A stretch of DNA of 64,000 bases from positions 62,001 through 126,000 of the forward strand of contig NZ_JAIOAO010000004.1 of the NCBI RefSeq assembly GCF_021190955.1. Reading direction: 5' to 3'. This document shows positions 8,344-17,127 of the stretch, piece after piece. A model generated the notes under the pieces. The model was not told where the DNA came from. It did no database searches and saw only the letters and a list, made by a program, of their open reading frames with translations. Source of the stretch: Parachryseolinea silvisoli (GTDB lineage: Bacteria > Bacteroidota > Bacteroidia > Cytophagales > Cyclobacteriaceae). Numbering within the stretch: the first letter of the stretch is position 1; the number at the start of each line of letters is the position of its first letter. The translations under genes and the position numbers were made by a program.

Positions 8344-9043
8344 CGAACCCCTGGCCCGGCAATTGCTGGAGCGGTACATTGCCGGCGTAAACGGCCTGAC
8401 CCTGGTAAAAAGCGCCGAGAACTCCATCGACGCCTTCACGGTAATCCAGAACCGGCCCGTCGACCTCATCTTTCTGGACATACAGATGCCCCAGATCACC
8501 GGCATCGAATTGCTCCGGTCGCTCAAGCAGCGCCCCCGCGTCATCCTCACCACTGCCTACCGCGAATACGCCTTTGAAGCGTATGACCTCGACGTGGTAG
8601 ACTACCTGCTAAAGCCGATCTCCTTCGACCGCTTTTTACGCAGCATCAGCAAAATATACCAGCTCCGCCAGCCCATCACCCAAAACGAAGATGTATTACC
8701 CGGGGTACAATCCTTTGATGGTGCATACATCTATGTAAAAGAAGATCGCGAAATGATTAAAGTATTTCTAAAAGATATACTCTACATCGAAAGCCTGCGG
8801 GATTACGTTCGCATCAAAACCGAGCAGCGGCAGATCATTACTTATCAGAAGATCAGCTACCTGGAGCAGAAGCTCCCCGAAAACAAGTTCGTTCGAATAC
8901 ATCGATCGTTCATCGTAGCCTGCGATCACGTCTCGTCGTTCACCGTACATTCGGTGCGGGTAGGAGGGCTGGAGATCCCCATCGGTAGGAACTATAAAAA
9001 CAGTACACTGAAGGTATTGCACCGCGATAATGTGTTGCAATGA
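8321..9043 (+). CDS. LytTR-family response regulator
   Basis: A 240-aa regulator. The receiver domain has Asp7-Asp8 and phospho-acceptor Asp53 in FLDIQMP, with Lys in YLLKPIS. The C-terminal LytTR DNA-binding domain (about 135-237) contains the typical DILYIESLRDYVRI and FVRIHRSFIV segments. LytTR domains bind paired direct repeats as dimers. Partner of the LytS-type kinase whose gene overlaps it. No target site was identified in the window. Confidence 0.93.
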   Translation: MKCLIVDDEPLARQLLERYIAGVNGLTLVKSAENSIDAFTVIQNRPVDLIFLDIQMPQITGIELLRSLKQRPRVILTTAYREYAFEAYDLDVVDYLLKPISFDRFLRSISKIYQLRQPITQNEDVLPGVQSFDGAYIYVKEDREMIKVFLKDILYIESLRDYVRIKTEQRQIITYQKISYLEQKLPENKFVRIHRSFIVACDHVSSFTVHSVRVGGLEIPIGRNYKNSTLKVLHRDNVLQ

Positions 9044-9079
9044 CAGCACAACGAGTAGGCGGAGCCAGCTGACGGGTTT

Positions 9080-9170
9080 CTCGCCAGTCTGAAGACTGTC
9101 ACGATGGTAGGCACTCCCGATAGCTATCGGGATCTCCGCCCCGGGGCGGGGCTAAGACTTGCGCCAGTTT
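9080..9170. repeat. Dispersed REP/MITE-like repeat, copy 1
   Basis: The repeat begins CGCCAGTCTGAAGACTG and ends CTAAGACTTGCGCCAG, and encloses two further palindromes (CCCGATAGCTATCGGGA and CCGCCCCGGGGCGG). The same end sequences, in opposite orientation, border the repeat at 45508-45573. It lies between the convergent LytTR regulator and histidine kinase genes and could also act as a terminator-like structure. No transposase is in the window, so mobilisation in trans is inference. Confidence 0.7.
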
Positions 9171-9174
9171 CGCG

Positions 9175-10539
9175 TTAAGATTGTTTCTTAAAGTAAAGTG
9201 AAAAAGTTGCCCCCTGCCCGGTAACCGATTGTACTCGAATACTGCCGCCATGCAGACTCATAATCTGTTTCGATAAGCTTAGCCCAATTCCCATCCCTTC
9301 CTTTCTTGTGGAGAAGAAGGGAATAAAGATATCGTTGATCTCTTTGGGCGGTATACCTCTACCATTGTCTGTCACTTCTATAACAATATGTCGCTCGGCC
9401 GTATACGCACGAATCGAAATTCGTTTCTGCTGCGTCGTCTGCAACGCATGCGTGCTATTACTCACCAGGTTGATAATGACTTGCTCAATAAGCGCTGCAT
9501 CGCCGGCAATAGTCAACGCCGGATCATCCACAGCGGTAGCAAGTGTGATCTCCTGACGTTGTAAATCCGGCGTGAGGAGTGTACTCAAATGTTCCAGGAA
9601 CGACCGGAGGTGAACGGTGTCTATCGCTGGACGCGGCACACGCGACAACGTGCGGTACTTGTCAACAAACCCCAGCAGACCCTCGCTCCGCTTGTGAATA
9701 GTATTAAGCGAGAAGCGTATATCGTCCAGGTTGTCGGCCGTCACGGCGGTGTAGGGTTTGGGGTGTCCCTGGGCATCGGTCAGCATGGCCTGTAATGTTT
9801 CTGTGAGCGACGCGATGGGCGTCACGGAGTTCATGATCTCGTGTGTGAGGATTCGGATCAGCTTGTGCCAGGCTTCAATCTCTTGTTGCTCGATCTCGGT
9901 GCGAATATCTTGCAGGCTGATCAACCGGTGGGGCTTGCCCAGAATGACAGTGGTACTCACGGCCACCGCGAGGTGCCCCGTACCACTTTCTTGCCCGGGC
10001 GCTAACAACGTACGCCCGTGGTCGCCCAGGTTTTCGAGGGCCTGGACCAGGCCGGGGTGCTGTGCCTGCAAGCGCTTCCAATCGCGGGTGTCATCCGCCT
10101 GTAACAAGCTGGCGGCCGTTTGATTCATGAGCACCAACTCGCCGTCGGCGAATGTCAGGATGCCGATGGGCAATTGTCCGACGAGCATTTGCAGAAAATG
10201 ATACTGCGCTTCCTTTTCGATCTTTACCTGCTGATACCCCTCCAGTACTTGCTGCATACTGGCTTCCAGGCTCCGGAAGCCGCGGCCGCCCGAGGTCTGT
10301 TGAAACGTCATGGTAAAGTCGCCGTGGCGGATGCCCAGGAAGAAACGTTCCAGCGCGCGGTTGGTCTTTTGTACATACCAAATCAAGCCGCCGGTTTGCA
10401 GCACCACCAGCAGCCCGACCGTAAGCTGGTTAAAGCGTAGATCGGGATGTTGCAACAACCAGGCAAAGGCTACCATGGTCGCGAGCAGCAACGCGGTACG
10501 CACGACCACCTGTACGGTAAAATTCTGATTAAATGCCAT
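9175..10539 (-). CDS. NtrB/NtrY-like sensor histidine kinase
   Basis: A 454-aa kinase: two TM helices (about 12-30 and 38-57), a linker, a PAS-like domain (about 115-210), a HisKA domain with His233 in LTHEIMNSVTPIASL, and a complete HATPase domain (N-box INLVSNSTHAL, DNGRGIPP, and GMGIGLSLSKQIM). Its first 11 bp overlap the end of the sigma-54 regulator gene, with which it forms an operon. It should phosphorylate that regulator. The short gap between the two TM helices points to membrane or cytoplasmic sensing. Confidence 0.92.
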   Translation of the reverse strand: MAFNQNFTVQVVVRTALLLATMVAFAWLLQHPDLRFNQLTVGLLVVLQTGGLIWYVQKTNRALERFFLGIRHGDFTMTFQQTSGGRGFRSLEASMQQVLEGYQQVKIEKEAQYHFLQMLVGQLPIGILTFADGELVLMNQTAASLLQADDTRDWKRLQAQHPGLVQALENLGDHGRTLLAPGQESGTGHLAVAVSTTVILGKPHRLISLQDIRTEIEQQEIEAWHKLIRILTHEIMNSVTPIASLTETLQAMLTDAQGHPKPYTAVTADNLDDIRFSLNTIHKRSEGLLGFVDKYRTLSRVPRPAIDTVHLRSFLEHLSTLLTPDLQRQEITLATAVDDPALTIAGDAALIEQVIINLVSNSTHALQTTQQKRISIRAYTAERHIVIEVTDNGRGIPPKEINDIFIPFFSTRKEGMGIGLSLSKQIMSLHGGSIRVQSVTGQGATFSLYFKKQS

Positions 10540-11893
10540 GGCGTTTCATTCGGCGGTAAAGTGCTGTGCGGGTGAGGCCTAGCGTTCGGGCCGTGGTACT
10601 TACATTGCCGTGGTGGTTGGCCAGGGCCTGTTGAATAAATAACTTCTCCATTTCATCCAGCGTCTGCGGGGTAGCGGTAACCGGCTGGCGCAGTCCACCG
10701 CCCGTGAGCAATCCTTCGGAAGCAATAACTTTTCCTTCGGTCAAAATGATTGCCCGCTCGACGGCATGTTGCAGCTCGCGGATGTTGCCGGGCCAGGCAT
10801 ACTTCTTCAGGCGGCTTAATACTGCTTTGTCGAACTTTATACCCGGTCGCTTATATTTCTGGGCATAGCGCGCCAGGAAGCGCTCGGCCAGTAAGGGAAT
10901 ATCATCGGCCCGCTCGCGCAACGACGGTACACGGATCTCTACCGTGTTGATGCGATACAGCAGATCCTGTCGGAACTTCTTGTCAAAGACCATCTCGTGC
11001 AGCGGCATGTTAGTCGCGCATACCAACCGGAAGTCTACCGCAATTTCTTTTGCCGAACCTACCCGTTGTATGCGGCGGTGTTGGAGTACGGTCAGCAACT
11101 TTGCCTGCAAGGCGGGCGATAGGTTGCCAATCTCGTCCAGGAAGATGGTGCCACCCGCAGCAATTTCAAAGCGCCCCGCCTTGTCCTGCCGGGCATCTGT
11201 GAAAGCACCCTTCACATGTCCGAATAGCTCACTCTCAAAAAGCGTCTCGCTAATAGCCCCGAGGTCGACGCTGATAAACACATGGTCGCGTCGTACCGAC
11301 TGCCGGTGAATGGCCCGCGCCACCAATTCCTTGCCTGTACCGTTCTCGCCGAGAATCAACACATCGGCATCGGTAGCCGCCACGCGCGTGATAAGCTCTT
11401 GCACACGCTGTATCGCCGGTGATGTACCAATAAACTCATGATAGTGATGATCGAGGTCGCCGCTGAGCTTCTCCTGTGTGTCTTTCAGCCGTAGCACTTC
11501 TTTCTTAGAACTGCGCAGTTGCAGGGCCGAGAGGACGGTGCCCAGCAGCTTTTGGTTCTTCCATGGCTTGAGCACAAAGTCAGTCGCGCCATTCTTCATA
11601 GCCTTTACCGCCAGATCAACTTCGCCGTACGCCGTGATGAGGATGACAACGGCTTGCGGATCGAGGCGTAGAATTTCGCTGAGCCAATAAAATCCTTCTT
11701 CGCCGTCGTTTACACCGCGTGTGAAATTCATGTCGAGCAGGATCACATCGTAGTCTGTCGCCTTCATCCGCGCCGGCAGCTGTGTGGGATCGCTTTCGAT
11801 ATGCACAGTGCTTAGCTCCTGTTTTAAGAACATTCGCGCCGTGTCCAGAATGTCCTGTTCATCGTCGACAATCAATACCGAAGCCGTGGTCAT
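10529..11893 (-). CDS. NtrC-family sigma-54-dependent response regulator
   Basis: A 454-aa bacterial enhancer-binding protein. The start at 11893 (MTTASVLIVDDEQ) is chosen; the longer frame adds 16 residues not expected in a receiver domain. Receiver: phospho-acceptor Asp54. Central AAA+ domain: Walker A GENGTGKE, the sigma-54 contact loop FGHVKGAFTDA (a GAFTGA variant with Asp in the fifth position) and the Arg-finger region. C-terminal Fis-type HTH (TTARTLGLTRTALYRRMKRH). It is divergent from the permease at 12076, whose upstream region carries a sigma-54-like promoter and a palindrome, so that gene is the probable target. Confidence 0.94.
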   Translation of the reverse strand: MTTASVLIVDDEQDILDTARMFLKQELSTVHIESDPTQLPARMKATDYDVILLDMNFTRGVNDGEEGFYWLSEILRLDPQAVVILITAYGEVDLAVKAMKNGATDFVLKPWKNQKLLGTVLSALQLRSSKKEVLRLKDTQEKLSGDLDHHYHEFIGTSPAIQRVQELITRVAATDADVLILGENGTGKELVARAIHRQSVRRDHVFISVDLGAISETLFESELFGHVKGAFTDARQDKAGRFEIAAGGTIFLDEIGNLSPALQAKLLTVLQHRRIQRVGSAKEIAVDFRLVCATNMPLHEMVFDKKFRQDLLYRINTVEIRVPSLRERADDIPLLAERFLARYAQKYKRPGIKFDKAVLSRLKKYAWPGNIRELQHAVERAIILTEGKVIASEGLLTGGGLRQPVTATPQTLDEMEKLFIQQALANHHGNVSTTARTLGLTRTALYRRMKRHGI

Positions 11894-11927
11894 ACGCCGT
11901 CTTTTAGTGCGGGGAAAGGTAGAGAAT

Positions 11928-11969
11928 TGTATCGGAAACAACCAAGCGGGTGTATCGGAATCGATACAC
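11928..11969. promoter_or_regulatory. Palindromic upstream activator site plus second half-copy
   Basis: At 11950-11969 lies a perfect inverted repeat with 8-bp arms GTGTATCG / CGATACAC and a 4-bp centre. The 10-mer TGTATCGGAA that begins it recurs at 11928-11937, 23 bp away (about two helical turns). This is the arrangement expected for a Fis-HTH enhancer-binding protein. It sits between the NtrC-like regulator and the divergent permease, 63 bp upstream of the -24/-12 element. Binding by the adjacent regulator is inferred. Confidence 0.65.
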
Positions 11970-12031
11970 TTTATGGTGCAATATTGAGTAGTGTTAATTG
12001 TAATTCGTTGAAAAATAGATGATTATAAGTG

Positions 12032-12047
12032 TGGCACTGCATTTGGA
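12032..12047 (+). promoter_or_regulatory. Sigma-54 (RpoN) -24/-12 promoter candidate
   Basis: TGGCACTGCATTTGGA matches the TGGCAC-N5-TTGC consensus with correct GG-to-G spacing; the only deviation is TTGG instead of TTGC at -12. Transcription would start near 12058, about 18 nt before the ATG of the permease at 12076. Confidence 0.65.
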
Positions 12048-12075
12048 TGATCAGGATCACTAACTTTCTGCTTTT

Positions 12076-14508
12076 ATGATCAAGAATTATCTGTTGCTCG
12101 CCTTTCGGAACTTCCTCCGCAACCGGAGTTATACGCTCATCAACGTGCTGGGATTGACGATCGGCCTAACGGCCTGCATCATCATTTTCTTATTGATCTC
12201 GTACGAGGTGCGGTTTGATCGTTTTCACAAACACTACGACCACATCTATCGGATCACCCAACGCACCCGTTCGTCTTCTGGCGAAGAACTCAACGCCGCG
12301 ACGCCATATCCTATTGCGAAAGCGTTTCGCAACGACTTCTCTCAAATACCGCTGGTTACACAGATTCACCTGCAAGACGAAAGCCTGGTAGCTGTAGGAG
12401 ATGATAAGCGTATGCTAAAAGATATAGTCTACGCCGATTCACTGTTCTTTGAAGTGTTTGAATTTAAAGTGCTGTCCGGTAACCCCAAGGTTGAACTGGG
12501 CGAGCCCGGGAAAGTATTTCTGACGCAATCAACGGCTGACAAGTTACTGAAGGGCCAGACCCGCGGTACTATCCGGTTCAACGGCGTGGAAGATCTGGAA
12601 GTAGCAGGCATCATAGAAGACCCCGCCCCAGAGTCGCACATACAATTTTCGATGATCATCTCCATGGCCTCTTTGAAGAACAACGTATTCGGAGGCTTTT
12701 CCACCGACTCATGGGAAATGACGGCATCAGGTTACACGTATTTTGTATTGCCGGAAAACATGAAGGCTGAAACAGTATTGCAGGGTCTGAAAGGCTTTGT
12801 TGAAAAATACTACCGCAAGGAGGAGAAGGAATCAACCCGCGATCGGGCCTTCGAGCTACAACCGCTGGATGAAATACATTTTGATACCCGGTTTACAGAC
12901 CATGCAACGGTAACAAAAGCCATCGATTCGTCCAATCTATGGGTTATGGGCGTATTGGGGTTGTTCATTCTAATGATTGCCTGCGTAAACTTTATCAACC
13001 TGGCTACCGCGTTGGCCATACGCAAGGCGAAAGAAATAGGCGTACGCAAAACCCTTGGTGCCCGCCGCAGCCAATTGACGTTGTATTTCTTAGGGGAGAC
13101 GTTTCTCATTACACTTATTGCGGTATTAATCTCACTCTGCGTCACCGAGTGGACGTTGCCCTGGTTGAACGGATTTCTCGAAAAGAGCCTGCGCGTGAAC
13201 TTACTGTCCAATGGCATGCTACTGGCTTTTCTCTTCGTGCTGATCCTCTTCACAACACTCTTCTCGGGATTTTACCCGGCCATCATATTGTCGGGCTTTA
13301 ATCCAGCCACGGTATTGAAAAGTAAAGTAACGGCACAGGGCACGTCAGGCGCCGGTGTACGAAAAGTGCTGGTCGTATTTCAATTTATTATCGCACAGGC
13401 GCTGATTATCTGCACGCTGGTGATCGCCGGGCAGATGACATACTTCCGCAATAAGCCGCTTGGCTTTAGTCAAGATGCAATCATCAATGTACCACTCCCC
13501 AGTAATGAGAAGGCCACGCTGGCGTCGCTTCGTACACGGCTGGAAGCTATACCGGAAGTTCAGAACATGTCGCTTTCGCTGGGGCCGCCTACGTCGGACA
13601 ATCTTTTCAGGACTAATTTTCAGCTGTACGAAAAATCGAGCGAAGGATATAGCACCAGCGTAAAACCCGTCGACTGGCATTACCTGAGCACGTATGACAT
13701 CAAGTTGCTGGCAGGCCGTTGGCTCACCGATGCAGATGAAAGACAAACAGATATGGACCTGCCCCTGGAGCAACGGCAATATGTATACATCCTAAATGAA
13801 GCGGCAATCAAGCGGCTGGGCTTCCCCAACCCGCAAGCCGCCATCGGCAAAACCATCATCACCGGCGTATACCGTATCAAGGCAGAAATCGCCGGCGTCG
13901 TAGCCGACTATCACACCACGTCGCTACACGAATCCATAGAGCCCGTGATCATGATGACCTTTCCTAAGTTCTATTATGATGCCGGTATCAAGGTGAACAG
14001 CAAAAACCTGCCGCAGACGATCGCCGCTGTTAAAGCTGCCTGGGAAAGCGTATACCCTGACTTCTACTTTGAATATACTTTCCTCGATCAGGAAGTCGCC
14101 GCGCAATACCGGCAAGATGAGCGCACCTTTATCCTCTTTAAGATCTTTGCCGGCATCTCGATCTTTATCGGCTGCCTCGGCCTGTATGGTCTGATCTCGT
14201 TCATGGCCAACCAAAAGCTGAAAGAGGTAGGCATTCGCAAGGTCATGGGTGCTTCGGTAACAAGCATCGTTATGCTTTTTGCGCGGGAGTTTATCAAGCT
14301 CATTCTAATAGCCTTCGCGTTGGCCGCACCGCTGGCATACTACTTTATGGATAAATGGCTGCAGGGTTTTGCCTACCGTATTGATATGCCGTGGTGGGTA
14401 TTCCTGCTGGCGGTCGTTGCCACGCTGGTCATTGCGCTGCTAACAGTAGGCTATCGCTCCATCCGCGCGGCCGTTACCAACCCGGCCGAGGTGTTGGCAG
14501 CGGAGTAA
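12076..14508 (+). CDS. FtsX/MacB-type ABC transporter permease (two-domain)
   Basis: An 810-aa membrane protein typical of Bacteroidota: an N-terminal TM helix (about 20-42) followed by a MacB-type periplasmic domain, three TM helices (about 290-425, FtsX domain with IRKAKEIGVRKTLGARRSQL), then the same pattern repeated (helix about 435-455, periplasmic domain, three helices from about 690 with EVGIRKVMGASVTSIV). It has no ATPase domain and no ATPase gene is nearby. Proteins of this type work in mechanotransmission or efflux in the envelope. The upstream sigma-54-like promoter and palindrome tie it to the divergent NtrC-like regulator. Confidence 0.88.
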   Translation: MIKNYLLLAFRNFLRNRSYTLINVLGLTIGLTACIIIFLLISYEVRFDRFHKHYDHIYRITQRTRSSSGEELNAATPYPIAKAFRNDFSQIPLVTQIHLQDESLVAVGDDKRMLKDIVYADSLFFEVFEFKVLSGNPKVELGEPGKVFLTQSTADKLLKGQTRGTIRFNGVEDLEVAGIIEDPAPESHIQFSMIISMASLKNNVFGGFSTDSWEMTASGYTYFVLPENMKAETVLQGLKGFVEKYYRKEEKESTRDRAFELQPLDEIHFDTRFTDHATVTKAIDSSNLWVMGVLGLFILMIACVNFINLATALAIRKAKEIGVRKTLGARRSQLTLYFLGETFLITLIAVLISLCVTEWTLPWLNGFLEKSLRVNLLSNGMLLAFLFVLILFTTLFSGFYPAIILSGFNPATVLKSKVTAQGTSGAGVRKVLVVFQFIIAQALIICTLVIAGQMTYFRNKPLGFSQDAIINVPLPSNEKATLASLRTRLEAIPEVQNMSLSLGPPTSDNLFRTNFQLYEKSSEGYSTSVKPVDWHYLSTYDIKLLAGRWLTDADERQTDMDLPLEQRQYVYILNEAAIKRLGFPNPQAAIGKTIITGVYRIKAEIAGVVADYHTTSLHESIEPVIMMTFPKFYYDAGIKVNSKNLPQTIAAVKAAWESVYPDFYFEYTFLDQEVAAQYRQDERTFILFKIFAGISIFIGCLGLYGLISFMANQKLKEVGIRKVMGASVTSIVMLFAREFIKLILIAFALAAPLAYYFMDKWLQGFAYRIDMPWWVFLLAVVATLVIALLTVGYRSIRAAVTNPAEVLAAE

Positions 14509-14513
14509 GGAAA

Positions 14514-15848
14514 TCAAAAGGCCAGGGGCAGCCGCATCGTACAGCGGGTGCCCTTGCCTTCCTCACTGGTAATTTGAAAGCTGCCGCGGTGTACGGATAC
14601 AATGCGGTCGACCAGCGACAGGCCCAACCCCGCGCCCGGAATAGACCAGGCATTCGACGCGCGAAACAAGGGTACACGTATTCGCTGCAGATCGTCAGGC
14701 GGAATACCAATGCCATAATCTTGAATCACAATGGTCACGTCGTGGTCCGTGCTGCTGAGAATGACCGAAATTTTGTCGGATGAGTATTTATAGGCGTTGT
14801 CTAATATGTTGAGCAATGCCGTTTGCAGCAGGTGAAAGTTGCCTTGCAGCGGCGATGGTCCCAGCTTTCCTTCCCGTATCACGGTGCGCTCGGGGTGGTG
14901 GAGGCTGAAGGCGGCCAATGTGCGATCGACAAGCTCCGATACATCGAGGTTATTCATTTCCGTCTTCATCGGCCCTTCCTCCAGGCGTGCCAGTGTCAGT
15001 AGCCCTTGCGTAATGGTGGCCAGCCGCTCGGTTTCCTGCAACACCACATACAGTGTACGTTGATACTCTTCGGGTGGCCGCTCGCGGGTAAGCGCCAGCT
15101 CTACTTCTGCCATGATCGCGGTAAGCGGTGTCTTCAGCTCGTGCGAGGCATTTTGTACAAACCGTCGTTGATTTATAAACGCGCGCTCGATACGTCCCAG
15201 CAGCGCGTTGAATGTAAGGATCAGCTCGTCGATCTCGTCTACGGCAGAGTCTTTGCGATCGGGCTCCAGGCGATGGCTCAGGTTGTCTTCGGTAACCTGA
15301 TTTACCTCAGCCACCACGCGTGTTACCGGCTGTAACGCTTTTCCGGAAAAATATACGCCAGACAAATAGGAGAGGATCAGACTCATGATCCACCCAGTAA
15401 TCGTAGCCTTGAGCAGGAACGTCAGCTCGCGCTCGCCCGGCAGATCTTTCGCGGAGACAAACACAAAGTACAACACATCATTTACTTCGTGCTTGCGCCC
15501 GGCTGTGGTATATTCGCCGCGCTCGGCATTAAAGACATCGTTTTGTTTCAAGAATGTGAGCCAGGTAGAAGGGATGTTATATTCACCCCGACCATACAAC
15601 TTTTTTCCGTCACGGGTATAAATCGATACGGATGGGTTTACGAGGTTAAAGGATCCCGCCGGCATCACATCACGCACTTGTGGTGTCGCATAGTGCAATA
15701 CTTCGAGGCTCGACTGTTGCGTCAGACGGTCTACAAAGTCGGCGTGTACGAAGCCGCGGGTAAAAAGATAAATAAAGATCAGGATAGCACCGGTAACGAG
15801 TGCGCTAACGATCATAAAACGCAGGGCGAGGCGCTGTCTTATTTTCAC
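14514..15848 (-). CDS. HAMP-containing sensor histidine kinase
   Basis: A 444-aa classical kinase: TM helix 1 (about 11-31), periplasmic domain of about 115 residues, TM helix 2 (about 146-166), HAMP (about 167-220), HisKA with His236 in NASHELKTPLTAIM, and HATPase with LLNILDNAYKYS, YGIGIPPDD and GAGLGLSLVDRIV. The gene overlaps the OmpR-type regulator upstream by 4 bp (ATGA), so the pair is translationally coupled. The signal is unknown. The likely output includes the divergent small exported protein at 16736. Confidence 0.94.
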   Translation of the reverse strand: MKIRQRLALRFMIVSALVTGAILIFIYLFTRGFVHADFVDRLTQQSSLEVLHYATPQVRDVMPAGSFNLVNPSVSIYTRDGKKLYGRGEYNIPSTWLTFLKQNDVFNAERGEYTTAGRKHEVNDVLYFVFVSAKDLPGERELTFLLKATITGWIMSLILSYLSGVYFSGKALQPVTRVVAEVNQVTEDNLSHRLEPDRKDSAVDEIDELILTFNALLGRIERAFINQRRFVQNASHELKTPLTAIMAEVELALTRERPPEEYQRTLYVVLQETERLATITQGLLTLARLEEGPMKTEMNNLDVSELVDRTLAAFSLHHPERTVIREGKLGPSPLQGNFHLLQTALLNILDNAYKYSSDKISVILSSTDHDVTIVIQDYGIGIPPDDLQRIRVPLFRASNAWSIPGAGLGLSLVDRIVSVHRGSFQITSEEGKGTRCTMRLPLAF

Positions 15849-16558
15849 AACTCCGGTAGTTTTAACACATAGCCGAAGCCCGTGATGGTATGGATAAGCT
15901 TTGGCGTAAAAGGTTTATCGATCTTGTTGCGCAGGTAGTTGATGTAGACATCGATAAAATTAGTACCCGTCTCGAAGTTCAGCCCCCACACCGCCTCGGC
16001 AATTTCCAACCGCGAGCGTACACGCCCCGCGTTGCGGGCCAGGTATTCCAGCAAAGCATATTCTTTCGCTGTAAGCTGCAGCAGCTTACCCGCGCGTTTA
16101 ACTTCGCGCGCGTCGAAATCGATTTCCAAATCGGCCAACACAAGTTTCTCTTCTGCGTGCGTGGCGCTATCGGTTGCAGCGGCCTGTAGTGTCTGCACAC
16201 TCCGGCGACGTGTCAGGGCTTTAATGCGTGCATACAGCTCGTTGAAGCGAAAGGGCTTTGGCAAATAGTCATCTGCGCCGGCTTCCAGCCCGGCAACAAT
16301 GTCGTCGCTCATGCCGAGCGCCGTTAACATCAGCACAGGTGTAAGCTCATCTTTTTCACGCAATTGTTTGCAGAGCTCCAGTCCATTGAGCAAAGGGAGA
16401 TTTACATCAAGTACAATAAGATCATAGCTGCCGCTCTTCGCTAAACGCAGACCGATTTGTCCGTCGTAGGCCACATCGGTTTCATACCCTGCTTCCACAA
16501 GGCCGCGCTTTAATACTTCGGCGACTTTTGTCTCATCTTCAACGACCAATATCTTCAT
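15845..16558 (-). CDS. OmpR/PhoB-family response regulator
   Basis: A 237-aa regulator with a receiver domain (acidic residues Glu7-Asp8, phospho-acceptor Asp51 in VLDVNLP, Lys in YLPKPF) and a winged-helix DNA-binding domain (about 140-235, with LTAKEYALLEYLARNAG and the C-terminal FTPKLIHTITGFGYVL). The layout is that of CusR/QseB-like regulators. It precedes its kinase in the operon. Family members bind direct repeats about 10-11 bp apart; just such an array lies in its divergent upstream region. Confidence 0.95.
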   Translation of the reverse strand: MKILVVEDETKVAEVLKRGLVEAGYETDVAYDGQIGLRLAKSGSYDLIVLDVNLPLLNGLELCKQLREKDELTPVLMLTALGMSDDIVAGLEAGADDYLPKPFRFNELYARIKALTRRRSVQTLQAAATDSATHAEEKLVLADLEIDFDAREVKRAGKLLQLTAKEYALLEYLARNAGRVRSRLEIAEAVWGLNFETGTNFIDVYINYLRNKIDKPFTPKLIHTITGFGYVLKLPEL

Positions 16559-16621
16559 AATACCCCTATAATAAACGGTTTCGGAATTTTATACGAATCA
16601 CCACGGGATAATACCGACATC

Positions 16622-16678
16622 CTAATGTATTTCTAATACTCTAATATAAATCTAATGAGGTTATAAGTGGATCCTAAT
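16622..16678. promoter_or_regulatory. Array of five YCTAAT direct repeats, probable OmpR-type operator
   Basis: CTAAT starts at 16622, 16633, 16641, 16652 and 16674, each preceded by C or T. Spacings are 11, 8, 11 and 22 bp, so four of the five sites form two pairs on the same DNA face. The array lies between the divergent OmpR-type regulator (start 16558) and the small exported protein (start 16736). OmpR-family dimers bind such direct repeats. Autoregulation plus control of the small protein is inferred. Confidence 0.55.
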
Positions 16679-16735
16679 ATCATTTTCCCCGCGGACCTCG
16701 TAAACTTGAGCAAGAAAACAAACGATCAAATATAT

Positions 16736-17041
16736 ATGAAAAAGCTAGGGTTAATGATGTTTCTGGTGGGCTGTGTAACGGTTGGCGCATCTGCCCAAAC
16801 TGGCGAGAAAAATGATAACGCGCCAATATGGATCTCGAAAGACGTACAACGATTGCAGTTCCGTGAAACGGGATACACACCTGCCGTTGTCACCACGGGA
16901 ACTGCCGCTTCGGTGGTCTCCAAGGGAGTGGCTGCCGTCAACGCGCGTCGTACGGCGCGTCCTGCTGTGCGTGTTGTTACCGGCGGCACGCCGTCATGGG
17001 TCGTATCGAAGGGCGTAGCCCGCATGCAGGCTGAACGTTAG
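16736..17041 (+). CDS. Small exported protein with three SKxV motif repeats
   Basis: A 101-aa protein; the start at 16736 (MKKLGLMMF) gives a good signal peptide cleaved after ASAQ near residue 21. The mature part, about 80 residues, carries three copies of a short motif: WISKDVQRLQFRE, VVSKGVAAVNARR and WVVSKGVARMQAER, separated by Thr/Val/Pro-rich linkers. It is basic and has no cysteine. I do not recognise the family. Divergent from an OmpR/kinase pair across an array of direct repeats, it is probably a target of that system, perhaps an envelope stress effector or sensor modulator. Confidence 0.65.
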   Translation: MKKLGLMMFLVGCVTVGASAQTGEKNDNAPIWISKDVQRLQFRETGYTPAVVTTGTAASVVSKGVAAVNARRTARPAVRVVTGGTPSWVVSKGVARMQAER

Positions 17042-17127
17042 CCATATGCCGCGCAAATGCTTATAAATAGTTTTAGGTTTTAGGTTTGGTTAGAGCCCCT
17101 TCGCGAAAGGGGCAGAGGTTAGGTAAG

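Noticed and set aside
12076-14508. Full ABC exporter (MacAB-TolC type)
   Set aside because: Only the permease is present. No ATPase, adaptor or TolC gene is nearby, so the complete system cannot be claimed.
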